DNA of 38,615 nt from Planctomycetota bacterium (GTDB taxonomy: Bacteria; Planctomycetota; Phycisphaerae; SM23-33). A model generated the notes under the pieces. The model was not told the DNA's origin and made no database searches. It worked only from the letters and a program-made list of their open reading frames with translations. This document shows positions 1 to 9,167 of this stretch, in pieces. Location: NCBI GenBank assembly GCA_016235825.1, contig JACRIL010000269.1, forward strand, positions 1-38,615, in the 5' to 3' direction. How positions within the stretch are numbered: the first letter of the stretch is position 1; every line of letters begins with the position of its first letter. Position numbers and translations under genes: made by a program.

Positions 1-132
1 ACCAGGCGTCAACGCGCTACCGTGGCGCGAGAAGCGATTAGCCGAGCGCTCGTCGCGCTCGGCTATCTTATGGTCCGGAGGAAGTGTATTACTCCGCCAT
101 TTAATCTCAAAAAAACAGGAATCATTAGGTGA
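1..132 (+). CDS. Possible 3' end of a truncated gene (frame 1)
   Basis: Frame 1 is open from the window edge to a TGA at 130-132. It gives 43 residues with a helix-like stretch (TVAREAISRALVALGYLMVR), and its codons are GC-rich like the rest of the window. I do not recognise the family. The frame starting at base 2 is also open here, so the coding frame is undecided. The sequence upstream of base 1 would settle it. Confidence 0.3.
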   Translation, partial: TRRQRATVAREAISRALVALGYLMVRRKCITPPFNLKKTGIIR

Positions 133-463
133 ATGCCACATTACAGAGAATACCGATCCGTCATCAAGTGACATCGTTTCTATACGTAAAAATTTAGCTT
201 TATCGAATATTATGGTTTTTCTTGGTTTCGCATATCACGAACTTAATATGAAGCTTTTACAACCTGAGGCGTCAACCAATTATCAAGGCCCCAATGCCAC
301 CTGCTTTGGAACCGCTTATAACCTATCTGAAAGTAACAGCCGGAAAATTAATAGTGATATTGCCAGACTAAAAGCTCCGCGAAAAGTAGTGTCAAACATT
401 CGAAATGACCTGACTTGCAGTAGACTATTACAAGATTACTCTCGAAGCCTTTCCTTATCATAG
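2..463 (+). CDS. Alternative partial ORF, hypothetical (frame 2, AT-rich)
   Basis: Frame 2 is open from base 2 to a stop at 461-463, about 153 codons, running from GC-rich into clearly AT-rich sequence. An internal ATG at 212 would give an 83-residue protein (starts MVFLGFAYHELNMK). It is rich in Ser, Leu, Asn and Arg, with no signal peptide, membrane segment or motif I can name. No ribosome-binding site precedes the ATG at 212. It is either a truncated gene of foreign composition or chance openness in non-coding DNA. Apart from it I see nothing in 133-540. Confidence 0.22.
   Translation, partial: PGVNALPWREKRLAERSSRSAILWSGGSVLLRHLISKKQESLGECHITENTDPSSSDIVSIRKNLALSNIMVFLGFAYHELNMKLLQPEASTNYQGPNATCFGTAYNLSESNSRKINSDIARLKAPRKVVSNIRNDLTCSRLLQDYSRSLSLS
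41..63. other. GC-rich hairpin
   Basis: GCCGAGCG (41-48) pairs perfectly with CGCTCGGC (56-63) around a 7-nt loop. No T-tract follows, so it is not a convincing terminator. It lies inside the open frames at the window edge and may simply be coding sequence. Confidence 0.35.
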
Positions 464-547
464 GCAAGTGGCGCGAGTCCAGAAACATCCGAGCGTGGCG
501 AATGATGGCATAAGTTTGGGATATCCCGATCCGGGGATTTGGCCGAG

Positions 548-1501
548 ATGAATGAAAAAATATTTCAACCGAGGCGGGTGCTGGGCAGGACGGGTTTTTG
601 CGCGACGCAGTTGGGGATAGGCGACCTGGCCGACAGGACCGCGCCGCTTGAGCAGTGCGTGGCGACGGCCCGGCGGGCGCTGGATGCGGGCCTGAACGTC
701 ATCGACACCGCTCCGTCTTACGAGGACGGCTACAGCGAGCAGATCGTCGGCCGGGCGATCAAGGGCAGGCGGGATGAAATATTCCTGATCGACAAGATCG
801 ACCATCACGACGAGCCGGTCGGCCCGCAACTCGAAAACAGCCTGCGGCTGCTGGAAGAGGACCACGTGGATCTGATGGTCTTTCACGGACTATCGACGCT
901 GGATGGCTGGCGGAAGGTTGCGGCAGGGGGCGGGGGAATGGAACATCTCACCGCACAGGTGAAGGCGGGCAAGGTCCGCTTTCGCGGCATAAGCAGCCAC
1001 AATCCCGAAGTGCTGGCCGAGGCGATAAATTCGGGTCTTTGCGACGTGGTCATGTTCTCCGTTGGACCGTTCTGCGATGAACGATATGTGGAAAAAGTTC
1101 TGCCGCTGGCCAGGCAAAAGAGTGTCGGCACAGTCTGCTTCAAGACCTTTGGAGCGGGCAAACTGCTGGGCGACACCAGCGGCTACGGCCGGCCGCTTCA
1201 GGAAAGGCCCAGGGGAAAATTCTCATCCGGCGGTAGCGACGCGCAGGGCGCGCAACCGCAACTTCCCTGCCTGACCGCCGGCCAGTGCGTTCGCTACACG
1301 CTGACGATAGACCCCGATGTGGCGCTGCTTGGCATGAGCTTTCCGAACGAGCAGGACGCGGCCTTCGCCGCCGCCCGGGATTTCAAACCGATGTCGCCCG
1401 ATGAACTGCTGGAAACCCGCCGACAGGCCCGTCAGGCCATGCAGCAAAAAGGTCCGGCCTGGTGGAATCCGCAGCAGCCTTCCGTTGAAAATGTGCAATA
1501 A
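548..1501 (+). CDS. Aldo/keto reductase family oxidoreductase
   Basis: Predicted cytosolic NAD(P)H-dependent reductase with a TIM-barrel fold, 317 residues, near the usual family length. The AKR active-site tetrad can be read: Asp and Tyr in VIDTAPSYEDGYSE (roughly residues 52-62), Lys in LIDKID, and His in LMVFHG. The substrate cannot be inferred. It resembles the predicted oxidoreductases common in planctomycetes. I start it at ATG 548, since GGGGA at 533-537 sits 10 nt upstream. A TTG at 539 in the same frame would place that purine run too close. It stands alone, with 243 bp before the next gene. Confidence 0.85.
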   Translation: MNEKIFQPRRVLGRTGFCATQLGIGDLADRTAPLEQCVATARRALDAGLNVIDTAPSYEDGYSEQIVGRAIKGRRDEIFLIDKIDHHDEPVGPQLENSLRLLEEDHVDLMVFHGLSTLDGWRKVAAGGGGMEHLTAQVKAGKVRFRGISSHNPEVLAEAINSGLCDVVMFSVGPFCDERYVEKVLPLARQKSVGTVCFKTFGAGKLLGDTSGYGRPLQERPRGKFSSGGSDAQGAQPQLPCLTAGQCVRYTLTIDPDVALLGMSFPNEQDAAFAAARDFKPMSPDELLETRRQARQAMQQKGPAWWNPQQPSVENVQ

Positions 1502-1621
1502 TAAACAAGTTTGTTGTAATTTTCGGTTTATCATGGGCAATACTATATAGACAAGGCACGGCGCTCAACAGACGACGTGCAAAAGTGCATAGGCATGGTG
1601 CAGATATGCAACAGAAACGCG

Positions 1622-1651
1622 TTGTTTGGCGGCCTGCGGGAAACGTATCAT
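1622..1651 (+). promoter_or_regulatory. Weak sigma70-like promoter candidate
   Basis: TTGTTT (1622-1627) and TATCAT (1646-1651) are separated by 18 bp upstream of the exported GH123-like gene, leaving a leader of about 85 nt. The -10 is good and the -35 is poor. Nothing else was recognised in 1502-1744. Confidence 0.3.
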
Positions 1652-1744
1652 AACTTATCCTGGCGATGCCGGCTTATGTCGCTCCTGAAAAGACTGTTTC
1701 TGGTCTGGTGAAGAAATAATCTGATTTAATTGCAAGGAGTTCCA

Positions 1745-4411
1745 ATGGTTCCGCACGGGAAAAAAGGGATTGTAGGGGTGGCGGCGGGTCTGGCGGTCAT
1801 TGCGTGCGTTTCATCTGCGAGTTCCGCCCTGGCACAGGCGGCCAGGCCTGCATCCGACAACGAGGTGATGGGCGCCGAGACGTCCTGGCGTGCCTTCCAC
1901 GTTTGGCGGCCGGAGGTCATGGGCACATCCTCGGATGCCAAGGCCAATCCCAGAGATAAGGATGCAACACTTCAGTCGCCTGCGCCGCCGGCCGGCTGGA
2001 CAACCCCGGCGTTTGACGACAGCGAATGGGGCCGCATGAAAGACGGCCTGCAGCAGTCCGTCTACTCCGGCGCGTTCGACCGAATGCCCGAAGACGAACG
2101 GCACGGATTCCAGCAGTCGCCGTGCCTGGCCCAACTGTGCCTGAGGGCGGGGTTCATGGTGGACGACCCGGCCCAGGTCAAGGACCTGGCCTTCTCGGCC
2201 GAATATCGCGGCGGAATCGTCGTGTACGTAAACGGAAAGGAACTGACCAGGGCCAACCTGCCCAAGGGCAATCTCACGCCCGACTCGCTGGCGGATGATT
2301 ATCCCAAAGATGCATCGCTGGACGAGCAGGGCAAGCGGATACTGAAGGCGTCCGAGCGCAGAAACCCGCCTCCGGCAGTCATGGATCGACTGGAGAGCCG
2401 GGTCCGCAAGCTGACATCCGTGCCGGTGCCGCGGGATATGCTCAAGAAGGGCGAGAATGTTATTGCCCTTGAATTTCACCGCGCCGCAAGTATCAAGGAC
2501 TCATCCGACAGCGTCTGGTGGCGGGACGGCTGGAGCACGCTGGGTTTCATAAAAGCCCGGCTGACGGCCGGGGGTCCCGCCGGTCTGACGCCCATCCCGC
2601 ACGACGGTTATGTAGTCTGGAACGCCAATCCGCTCCAGGAGGTTGCCGAAGATGCAGTCTGCGGCGACCCATTCGGGACCGCAGGTCCGCTCAAGATGGT
2701 CGTGGCCCGAAACGGAACTTGCTCCGGGCAGGTGGTGGTCAGCAGTCTTGGCCCGCCCAAGGCCGGCGCGAAGATCGCCGCGACGATCGGCCCGCTGACG
2801 AATGCCGAATCGAAGGCGACGATCCCGCCGGAGGCTGTGAAAGTGCGGTTTGCGCAGCAGCCGCGCCTGCCCGGCAAGGACGACAAGCTGACTGCCGCGT
2901 ATTACTGCGACGTCCTGGCCGACGAACCGCCGACAGACGCCAGATCGGTACCGGTCTGGATTACCGTTACGGCACCCGCCGACGCAAAGCCGGGCGAGTA
3001 CAAGGGCACGCTCACCATCCGATGCGGCGCAAAACCAATCGAAGTGCCTGTCAGCCTGACGGTCTGCCCATGGACGCTTCCGGCCCCGAGAGACTTCGCC
3101 ACACACGTCGGCCTGCTGCAATCGCCCGAATCTGTGGCCCTGCGATACGACGTGCCCCTCTGGTCCGACAAACATTTCGCCCTGCTGGAGAAGTCCATGA
3201 GCCTGCTCGGCCAGGTGGGCAACAAGGCCGCTTATGTGACGGTGATCCGCCGGACGCACTTCGGCAACGAACACGGCATGATCTGGTTCCGCTCAAAGCC
3301 CGGCGGCAAGCACGAGGCCGACTTCTCAGCCTGCGACAAGTACCTGGACCTGTACGCCAGGTGCGTCGGCAAGCCGGCGGCCCTGGTGCTTTACCTCTGG
3401 GAAGGCAAGGATGAACGCGATCGTAGCGCCAAGGCGACCGAACTGCCTCTGTCGCTTATGGACGCCTCGGGCAAGCTCATCGAGTGGAAGCAGCCGTTGT
3501 ACGGCGAGGCTGGCACGGAGGAATTCTGGAAGGACGTGCTTGACGGTTTTCAGAAGCGGGTCGTCCAGCGCGGCTGGCCCCAGGAGTGCATCATGCTGGG
3601 CGTGGCCAACGACGCCAGGCCCGATCCGGACACAATCGAATTCTTCAAGAAGATCGCGCCATATGCCCGCTGGGAGATATACACGCACGGCCGGGGCGAT
3701 CCCAAATCCAAAAACGGCAAGCTCAACGCCGGCGGGCTGGAGATCGGTTACTACCAACGTCCCTATGCAATCACCGTGCGCAAGTATCCGATGGGCGATG
3801 GAATCATGGGCGGATGGGACCAGGCGTACCTGATGTGCCACTCCAACCGGAACTATGTGCTGTCGTACTCGGCCTTGGGGACGTACCGGACTATTCCGGA
3901 TATCACCGTGATGGCCGAGAGCCGCGGCTTCGCCCGCTTCGGCCTGGACTTCTGGCCGACCAAGGGCACCGGCGACACCGGCAGGGAGAAGAACATCATG
4001 GGCAGATATGGCACCAATATCGCGCTCGATTGGAACCTGATGCGGTCCAACCCGCGGGCGATTGCCGCGCCGGGGCCGGATGGGGCGATCCCGACCGTCC
4101 GCTTTGAGATGCTCCGTGAGGGGATACAGGAGACCGAGGCCAGGATATTCATCGAAAAGGCGATCACCGACCCCAAAATTTCCGCCAGGGTTCCGCCCGC
4201 ACTGGCCAAAAAATGCCACGAAATGCTCGACGAACGGCTGCTGAACCTTCTGCTGGGCGAGCGTTCCTGGCAGTGCTACGCAGGGGCCGGCTGGCAACAG
4301 CGGACGGCCAAGCTGTTCAACCTGGCCGGCGAGGTTGCCAAGACCGCGGGAATTGAGACCAAAATTTCCCCGCCGCCTCCGGCCTCAGGTCCCGCCCCAC
4401 GAAAACCGTAG
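1745..4411 (+). CDS. Secreted GH123/DUF4091-like glycoside hydrolase family protein
   Basis: 888-residue exported protein. ATG 1745 is preceded by AAGGAG at 1734-1739 with 5-nt spacing; an in-frame TTG at 1730 lies upstream of that site and is unlikely. Residues 1-31 form a signal peptide (MVPHGKK, a hydrophobic core, then a SALAQA cleavage site). Residues about 45-270 look like a beta-sandwich carbohydrate-binding module (FDDSEW, YVNGKEL). The middle contains the segment VVWNANPLQEV and an Ig-like region. The C-terminal half matches the DUF4091/GH123 catalytic region, with conserved-looking ARWEIYTH, GGWDQAYL, LDWNLMRS and RFEMLREGIQETEAR. GH123 members act on N-acetylgalactosaminides, but many DUF4091 proteins are uncharacterised, so the substrate is open. 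Confidence 0.75.
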   Translation: MVPHGKKGIVGVAAGLAVIACVSSASSALAQAARPASDNEVMGAETSWRAFHVWRPEVMGTSSDAKANPRDKDATLQSPAPPAGWTTPAFDDSEWGRMKDGLQQSVYSGAFDRMPEDERHGFQQSPCLAQLCLRAGFMVDDPAQVKDLAFSAEYRGGIVVYVNGKELTRANLPKGNLTPDSLADDYPKDASLDEQGKRILKASERRNPPPAVMDRLESRVRKLTSVPVPRDMLKKGENVIALEFHRAASIKDSSDSVWWRDGWSTLGFIKARLTAGGPAGLTPIPHDGYVVWNANPLQEVAEDAVCGDPFGTAGPLKMVVARNGTCSGQVVVSSLGPPKAGAKIAATIGPLTNAESKATIPPEAVKVRFAQQPRLPGKDDKLTAAYYCDVLADEPPTDARSVPVWITVTAPADAKPGEYKGTLTIRCGAKPIEVPVSLTVCPWTLPAPRDFATHVGLLQSPESVALRYDVPLWSDKHFALLEKSMSLLGQVGNKAAYVTVIRRTHFGNEHGMIWFRSKPGGKHEADFSACDKYLDLYARCVGKPAALVLYLWEGKDERDRSAKATELPLSLMDASGKLIEWKQPLYGEAGTEEFWKDVLDGFQKRVVQRGWPQECIMLGVANDARPDPDTIEFFKKIAPYARWEIYTHGRGDPKSKNGKLNAGGLEIGYYQRPYAITVRKYPMGDGIMGGWDQAYLMCHSNRNYVLSYSALGTYRTIPDITVMAESRGFARFGLDFWPTKGTGDTGREKNIMGRYGTNIALDWNLMRSNPRAIAAPGPDGAIPTVRFEMLREGIQETEARIFIEKAITDPKISARVPPALAKKCHEMLDERLLNLLLGERSWQCYAGAGWQQRTAKLFNLAGEVAKTAGIETKISPPPPASGPAPRKP

Positions 4412-4425
4412 GTTGATGTCAATCC

Positions 4426-5364
4426 CTATCTGCCGCAATCGGCGGGGTCGCCGCGGAGTTTGGCCAGGCCGTGGGCAAGGGCCGGCAGGATCGTCCGGAG
4501 GTTTTCGGTCGCGCCGCGGAGCGAGCCGGGCAGATTGATGATGAGCGTCCGCCCGCGGATGCCGCTCGCACCGCGAGAGAGCATAGCGTGGGGCGTTTTG
4601 GCGAGCGAGACCTGCCGCATGGCCTCGTCGAGTCCCGGAGCGAGGCGCTCGACGACCGCGCGGGTGGCCTCGGGCGTAACGTCGCGCGGGGAAAAGCCGG
4701 TTCCGCCGACGGCGGCGACCAGGTCAATCGAATGGCCGTCGCAGTAGTGTGCCAGCCGGCGGCTGATCTCGGCGATTTCATCGGGCACGACTCGGATTTT
4801 ATATATGTTCGCGCCGAGTTCTTTGATTAGCAAATCGGCGACGGCCGGGCCGGCCGTGTCCTGCGCGGTCCCGGCGTGGCAGCGGTCGCTGACGGTCAGC
4901 ACGGCGGCCTGGAAGATTTTCCGGCTGACTGCCCGGACGATTTCGGCGATGTCGCCGGGGGCGACCGGCCCGCCCTCGACGACGCGGGCGAACAGCCCCA
5001 GCCGCGGCATGATGCAGTCGCCGACGGCCTGGCCGATCCGGCAGGGCGCGTGGCAGACCTTGCCGATCTGCGTTATCGAAAGGCTTGCCCGCGGCCCGAC
5101 GCGAATGACGCTGCCAAGTCCGACGTCGGACAGGTCCAGGCCGGACAGCAGCAGGTTTTCCGCGAAGTCGCCGGCGGAAACATCGGGCAGGACTCGCCGC
5201 ACCTGCGCGACGTCGGAGGCAGACAGGATGCTCGTCTGCCTGTGGCCGCTGCCGGCGTGCGCATCGCCCACGATGCCGAAATCGGCCCGCAGTTCTGCCG
5301 CCGGAGCAGGCTTTTTGGCCCGGCCCTTTTCATCGCAGATGCAGACCGCCTCAACGCGTCCCAC
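4426..5364 (-). CDS. MOSC domain - MogA/MoaB domain fusion protein
   Basis: 312 residues with two domains. Residues 1 to about 147 form a MOSC domain (FGIVGDAHAG, SAGDFAENLL), a fold that handles or transfers Moco and sulfur. Residues about 150-312 form a MogA/MoaB domain (LTVSDRCHAGTAQD, GGTGFSPRDVTPEA, SGIRGRTLIINLPGS), which adenylylates molybdopterin before metal insertion by MoeA. It starts with GTG at 5364. AGGAGG lies 7 nt upstream, inside moaC, and the two genes overlap by 14 nt. It is the last gene of the nqr-moe-moa operon and converges with the GH123-like gene 14 bp away. No terminator was seen between them. Confidence 0.9.
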   Translation of the reverse strand: MGRVEAVCICDEKGRAKKPAPAAELRADFGIVGDAHAGSGHRQTSILSASDVAQVRRVLPDVSAGDFAENLLLSGLDLSDVGLGSVIRVGPRASLSITQIGKVCHAPCRIGQAVGDCIMPRLGLFARVVEGGPVAPGDIAEIVRAVSRKIFQAAVLTVSDRCHAGTAQDTAGPAVADLLIKELGANIYKIRVVPDEIAEISRRLAHYCDGHSIDLVAAVGGTGFSPRDVTPEATRAVVERLAPGLDEAMRQVSLAKTPHAMLSRGASGIRGRTLIINLPGSLRGATENLRTILPALAHGLAKLRGDPADCGR

Positions 5365-5854
5365 GGCCGGGCCTCCTGTCGGACAGGCGCCAGGAGCCGC
5401 TCTTGCCGCCGGTCTTTTCCAGCAGGCGGATCGGGCCGATCTGAACGCCCTTGCCCGCCGACTTGACCATGTCGTAAACCGTCAATGCCGCCACCGCCGC
5501 GGCGGTCAGGGCCTCCATCTCCACGCCCGTCTTCGCCGTCGCGCGGGCCGAGGCGATTATCCGCACCTGCCCGCCGACAAGTTCCGCCCGCACGTCGGCG
5601 TGTTCGATGCAGATGTTATGGCAAAGCGGGATCAGTTCGGCGGTCCGCTTGGCGGCGGCGATGCCGGCCAGCCGGGCCGTCGAAAGCACGTCGCCCTTGG
5701 CCAGCCCGCCGCGAGCGATCAGTTTCGCGATCTTCGGCCCGACGTTCACCATCGCCTCGGCGACGGCCGCCCTTTGCGTTTCACCCTTGCCGGCGACGTC
5801 GACCATTTTCGCCGCGCCGGCGGAATCAATGTGACTGAGTTTGGCTTTAGGCAT
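5351..5854 (-). CDS. moaC: Cyclic pyranopterin monophosphate synthase MoaC
   Basis: 167 residues, normal for MoaC, which converts the MoaA product to cyclic pyranopterin monophosphate. Diagnostic stretches are SHIDSAGAAKMVDV near the N-terminus, LIPLCHNICIEHADV, and GVEMEALTAAAVAALTVYDM. The starting ATG at 5854 lies 9 nt after moaA. Its best ribosome-binding sequence, GGAGG, is formed by the codons for the C-terminal Gly-Gly of moaA, though the spacing is long (about 13 nt). It overlaps the MOSC-MogA gene downstream. Confidence 0.95.
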   Translation of the reverse strand: MPKAKLSHIDSAGAAKMVDVAGKGETQRAAVAEAMVNVGPKIAKLIARGGLAKGDVLSTARLAGIAAAKRTAELIPLCHNICIEHADVRAELVGGQVRIIASARATAKTGVEMEALTAAAVAALTVYDMVKSAGKGVQIGPIRLLEKTGGKSGSWRLSDRRPGRGTR

Positions 5855-5863
5855 AGTCTGATT

Positions 5864-6832
5864 TCAACCTCCGATCTTATCCATTGGGCGGGCCTGGGTG
5901 AAGGGCCTGCTGGCGGATTTGCACCCGAGAGCGTCGCGGACCGCGTCCATTATAAACCGACGGTTTTCCGCCGTGTCTTTCCTCAGCAGTTCGCCGATGG
6001 CAATGCCGTCGTGGCAGGCCAGGCATCCGATCAACCTGCCGTCGCACGTCAGCCGGAGCCTGCGGCATTGCCCGCAAAACGGTTCGCTGATCGACGCGAT
6101 GAAGCCGACCTGTCCCGATCGTCCGGCCGCGTCGCGAATGTCCGCTACCCCAGCCGACTCGCCGCCCGCCCGGCCCGCATCCGTCAGCGTGAAATGCCCG
6201 GCCAGTTCGCGCCGGATCTCGGCTGACGGCATGAACAGATCGCGGTGCCATTCGGCGGCCGGGCCGATCGGCATGATCTCGATGAACCGCACCTGCAAGC
6301 CGTTTTCCAGCCCGAATCGCGCCATCGGCGAGATCTCGCCGTCGTTTACGCCGCGCAGCACGACCATGTTGATTTTTATCGGCGACATGCCGGCCCGAAT
6401 CGCCGAACGGATTCCATCCAGCGTGGCGTCCAGCCTTCCGCCGGTCAGGCGGGCGAACTTTTCGCCGTCCAGCGTGTCGAGGCTGACGTTTATCCTCCGC
6501 AGGCCGGAGTCCCGGAGCCGCCCGACGACCGGCGCCAGAAGCTGGCCGTTCGTCGTCATCGCGATGTCGCCAATCGATTCCTGCCGGAGCATTTGAATGA
6601 GATTTTCCGTTCCCCGCCTCAGCAGCGGCTCGCCGCCGGTTACATGGACCTTTTCGACCTCAAAGCATTCTTTCAGAGTCCTGACAAGCGTCATCATCTG
6701 CTCGAATCTCAGGACGCGATCCTGCGGCAGTTTTTCCGGCTCGTGTCCGTGCACGCAATACGTGCAGCCAAGCTGGCAGCGGTCAGTAACCGACAATCGC
6801 AGCGAAACGGCGGAGTTGACGGTCTGGTTCAT
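5864..6832 (-). CDS. moaA: GTP 3',8-cyclase MoaA (radical SAM)
   Basis: 322 residues. It performs the first step of molybdopterin synthesis, rearranging GTP to 3',8-cyclo-7,8-dihydro-GTP. The N-terminal radical-SAM cluster motif is CxxxCxxC (C19, C23, C26). The C-terminal [4Fe-4S] site reads CGQCRRLRLTCDGRLIGCL (C253, C256, C270), and the protein ends in Gly-Gly, as active MoaA does. The frame extends upstream to 7075, but I start at ATG 6832 because it overlaps the moeA stop as ATGA and has GGAGG 8 nt upstream. GTP enters the pathway here, and MoaC follows directly. Confidence 0.95.
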   Translation of the reverse strand: MNQTVNSAVSLRLSVTDRCQLGCTYCVHGHEPEKLPQDRVLRFEQMMTLVRTLKECFEVEKVHVTGGEPLLRRGTENLIQMLRQESIGDIAMTTNGQLLAPVVGRLRDSGLRRINVSLDTLDGEKFARLTGGRLDATLDGIRSAIRAGMSPIKINMVVLRGVNDGEISPMARFGLENGLQVRFIEIMPIGPAAEWHRDLFMPSAEIRRELAGHFTLTDAGRAGGESAGVADIRDAAGRSGQVGFIASISEPFCGQCRRLRLTCDGRLIGCLACHDGIAIGELLRKDTAENRRFIMDAVRDALGCKSASRPFTQARPMDKIGG

Positions 6833-8058
6833 GGCAGGGGCCTCCACGGACAGAAGAGCGCCAGGTCGCCCCGGGATATCTCGCAGATGCCCGCAGGCAC
6901 GATAATCACGCCGTCGGCCTGCGCCGCCGCGGCGATGTCGGCCGAGCCGGCCGAGCGGACGGGGCTGACCGTAATGCCGCCCGGCGTCCAGGCGAGACCG
7001 GCAATGATATAACTTGTCCGGTCGGCCTTGATCTTTATGTCGGCATCCAGCGACGCCCGCAGCCGGACGCGGCACGTTTCGCCAGGCCAGCCCGAAAGCC
7101 GGCGGATCGCGGGCAGGGCGAATTCATGAAAGCCGGTCAGCACGCTCAGCGGGTTGCCCGGCAGGCCGAAAATATGCAAGTTGTCGTTCAGCGTCGCGTA
7201 CAACTGCGGTTTGCCGGGTTTCATCGCCACGCCGTGAAAATGGATTGTTGCGCCTATCTTTTCCAGGGCCGCCGTAACGTAGTCATATTTTCCGACCGAC
7301 ACGCCGCCGGTGATAATGACGACGTCGTTCTGGGCGGCGGCCTTTATTTCTTTGGCCAGCGCGGCCGGATCGTCCGGCACTATCCGCCTGGCCGGCCACG
7401 GCAGCGACCACCGCGCGAACGCCGCCTGAAGGGCCGGGCCGTTGGAGTCCCGCAGTTCGTTATCAGTCGGCATCTCGGATGCGTCTTTGACTTCCGCGCC
7501 GGTAACCAGAATAGCCGAGCGGGGCTGCGGATACACCAGCGGCCTGGCCCTGCCGGCCATGGCGCAGATGCCCGCCTGCGCCGGCCCGACAACGGCGCCG
7601 GCCCTGAGCAGCACCTGACCGGCGGCGGCCTCCTCGCCGCGCCTGCGTATGTTCATGCCGGGCTTTGCCGCCAGCAGGAACCGGACGGAATCGCCGTCTC
7701 GCTGCGTCTGCTCGACGGGGACGACGGCGTCGGCGCCTTTGGGGATGTTGGCGCCGGTGAAGATTTCCACGCAGGTCCGGGGCGCAACCGCCGGGCAGTT
7801 TGCCGCGCCGGCTGGCGCCTCGCCGATGAGCTTGAGGGTCCGCGGCTGGCGCGGCACGTCGGCTGACCGGACGGCGTAACCATCCATCGCGGAGCGGTCG
7901 GCCGGCGGCTGGTCGCGGTCGGCGACGATATCCTCGGCCAGCACGAGCCCGGCGGCCCCGGCGAGATCGGTCGCCTCGGGCTTCAGCGGCTCGACTCGCC
8001 GCATGATTATCTCAAATGCCTTGTCAGGGTGTATCAAGTTTTCTCCTGCCGGCGTCAT
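6829..8058 (-). CDS. moeA: Molybdopterin molybdenumtransferase MoeA
   Basis: 409 residues, typical MoeA length. It inserts molybdate into adenylylated molybdopterin. Motifs are DRSAMDGYAV (about residue 55), a MoCF-biosynthesis region with VVIITGGVSVGKYDYV (Lys where Asp is more usual), and GLPGNPLSVLTGFHEFALPAIRRL. The open frame continues upstream to 8427, but the ATG at 8058 overlaps the NqrF-like stop as ATGA and begins the conserved sequence. It sits exactly between the redox-complex genes and the moa genes, so the two blocks form one message. Confidence 0.93.
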   Translation of the reverse strand: MTPAGENLIHPDKAFEIIMRRVEPLKPEATDLAGAAGLVLAEDIVADRDQPPADRSAMDGYAVRSADVPRQPRTLKLIGEAPAGAANCPAVAPRTCVEIFTGANIPKGADAVVPVEQTQRDGDSVRFLLAAKPGMNIRRRGEEAAAGQVLLRAGAVVGPAQAGICAMAGRARPLVYPQPRSAILVTGAEVKDASEMPTDNELRDSNGPALQAAFARWSLPWPARRIVPDDPAALAKEIKAAAQNDVVIITGGVSVGKYDYVTAALEKIGATIHFHGVAMKPGKPQLYATLNDNLHIFGLPGNPLSVLTGFHEFALPAIRRLSGWPGETCRVRLRASLDADIKIKADRTSYIIAGLAWTPGGITVSPVRSAGSADIAAAAQADGVIIVPAGICEISRGDLALFCPWRPLP

Positions 8059-9167
8059 CCGGCCGGCGTCCAGGTTCTGGCGGCCTCGAACCGGTCGGCG
8101 TAGATGTCCGCCCGGCTCAGCCCTTTTTCGATCAGCACCCGCGTAACCGCCGCGATCATCGGCTCCGGGCCGCAGATAAACGCCTGCCTCCCGCCGCCGG
8201 GGGCAAGCTCGTGCGCGACCGCATGGTGGATCATTCCGGTCCTGCCCGCCCAGTCGGCCGGTCCGGCCCGCGGGTTCGACAGCGAATAAACGTAGCTGAA
8301 GTCCGGGTGCCGCCCGGCGAGCCCGCCGAAAAAACCCATCAGCATAACGTCGCGCGAATCTTTGGCGCCGACGAAAAGCCGGCAGCGGGCCTGCGGCCTG
8401 GCGGACAGCAGATGCTCGACGATGCATTTTACCGGCGCCAGCCCGCAGCCGCCAGCCACACAGATCAATTCGCTTTCGGGGTCGTCGCTCAGGCGGAACT
8501 GTCCGTAAGGCCCGGCGAAATCCATCTGCCCGCCGACGGCCAGCCGATGCAGATACGTCGAGCCTGCCCCGCCCGCAACCAGGCGAACAATCAATTCAAT
8601 CCGTTTTTTGTCGGCCGAACTGCCGCTGATCGAATACGCCCGGAAGACCGGCCCGTCGGGCGTCGGGATGCTCGCCTGGACATACTGGCCGGGATGGAAT
8701 TCCAGCGGCTCGTCGAGCGCGAAGGTCAACCGGCGAGTATCGTGCGTGAGCATGCCGGCCGATTCGAGCCTCGCCCGATAAAGCCGGACGGCCAGCAGGT
8801 CCGGCGGCAGCTCTATTGCGATGGGGCCGCGAATCCTGACCTGGCAGGCCAGGCGGATGCCGCCGCGGATATCGCCCTGCGTCAACAGGGGCCTTTCGGT
8901 CGCCAACACCGCCCCTCCGCCATCGGTCAGCCTGACCTTGCACAGCCCGCATGATGCCCTGCTGCCGCAGCCCGACGGCAGAAAAACTTCAGCGCTCCTC
9001 AGCGCCTCCAGCAGCGTCTGCCCGCCGGCGACATCCAGCGTCCGCCCGCCGGAGTTGACGTCGATGGCGCACAATCCGTAGTCGGCGAGGAACCGCCGGC
9101 AGACGATTATCGCCGCCGACAGCACGCCGCCAATGCATCCCAGCACTATGCAGGACCAGACAATCAT
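8055..9167 (-). CDS. nqrF: NqrF-like NADH:quinone oxidoreductase subunit F
   Basis: 370 residues, with an N-terminal membrane anchor (about residues 2-23), then a [2Fe-2S] ferredoxin domain (C67, C73, C76, C108; CGSRASCGLC and LACQ), then FAD- and NAD-binding reductase domains (RAYSISGSS; AGGCGLAPVKCIVEHLL; FICGPEPMI). In Na+-NQR this subunit takes hydride from NADH and passes electrons through FAD and [2Fe-2S]. The ATG at 9167 overlaps the preceding gene as ATGA. The frame extends upstream to 9374, but that part is shadow sequence. NqrF normally ends an nqr operon; here moeA follows with a 4-nt overlap. Confidence 0.88.
   Translation of the reverse strand: MIVWSCIVLGCIGGVLSAAIIVCRRFLADYGLCAIDVNSGGRTLDVAGGQTLLEALRSAEVFLPSGCGSRASCGLCKVRLTDGGGAVLATERPLLTQGDIRGGIRLACQVRIRGPIAIELPPDLLAVRLYRARLESAGMLTHDTRRLTFALDEPLEFHPGQYVQASIPTPDGPVFRAYSISGSSADKKRIELIVRLVAGGAGSTYLHRLAVGGQMDFAGPYGQFRLSDDPESELICVAGGCGLAPVKCIVEHLLSARPQARCRLFVGAKDSRDVMLMGFFGGLAGRHPDFSYVYSLSNPRAGPADWAGRTGMIHHAVAHELAPGGGRQAFICGPEPMIAAVTRVLIEKGLSRADIYADRFEAARTWTPAG

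Noticed and set aside
41..63. Rho-independent terminator
   Set aside because: Good stem, but no T-tract on either strand.
4805..6226. 473-residue open frame on the plus strand
   Set aside because: It lies wholly over the MOSC-MogA, moaC and moaA genes, which are certain, and shows only Arg/Pro/Ala-rich shadow sequence.
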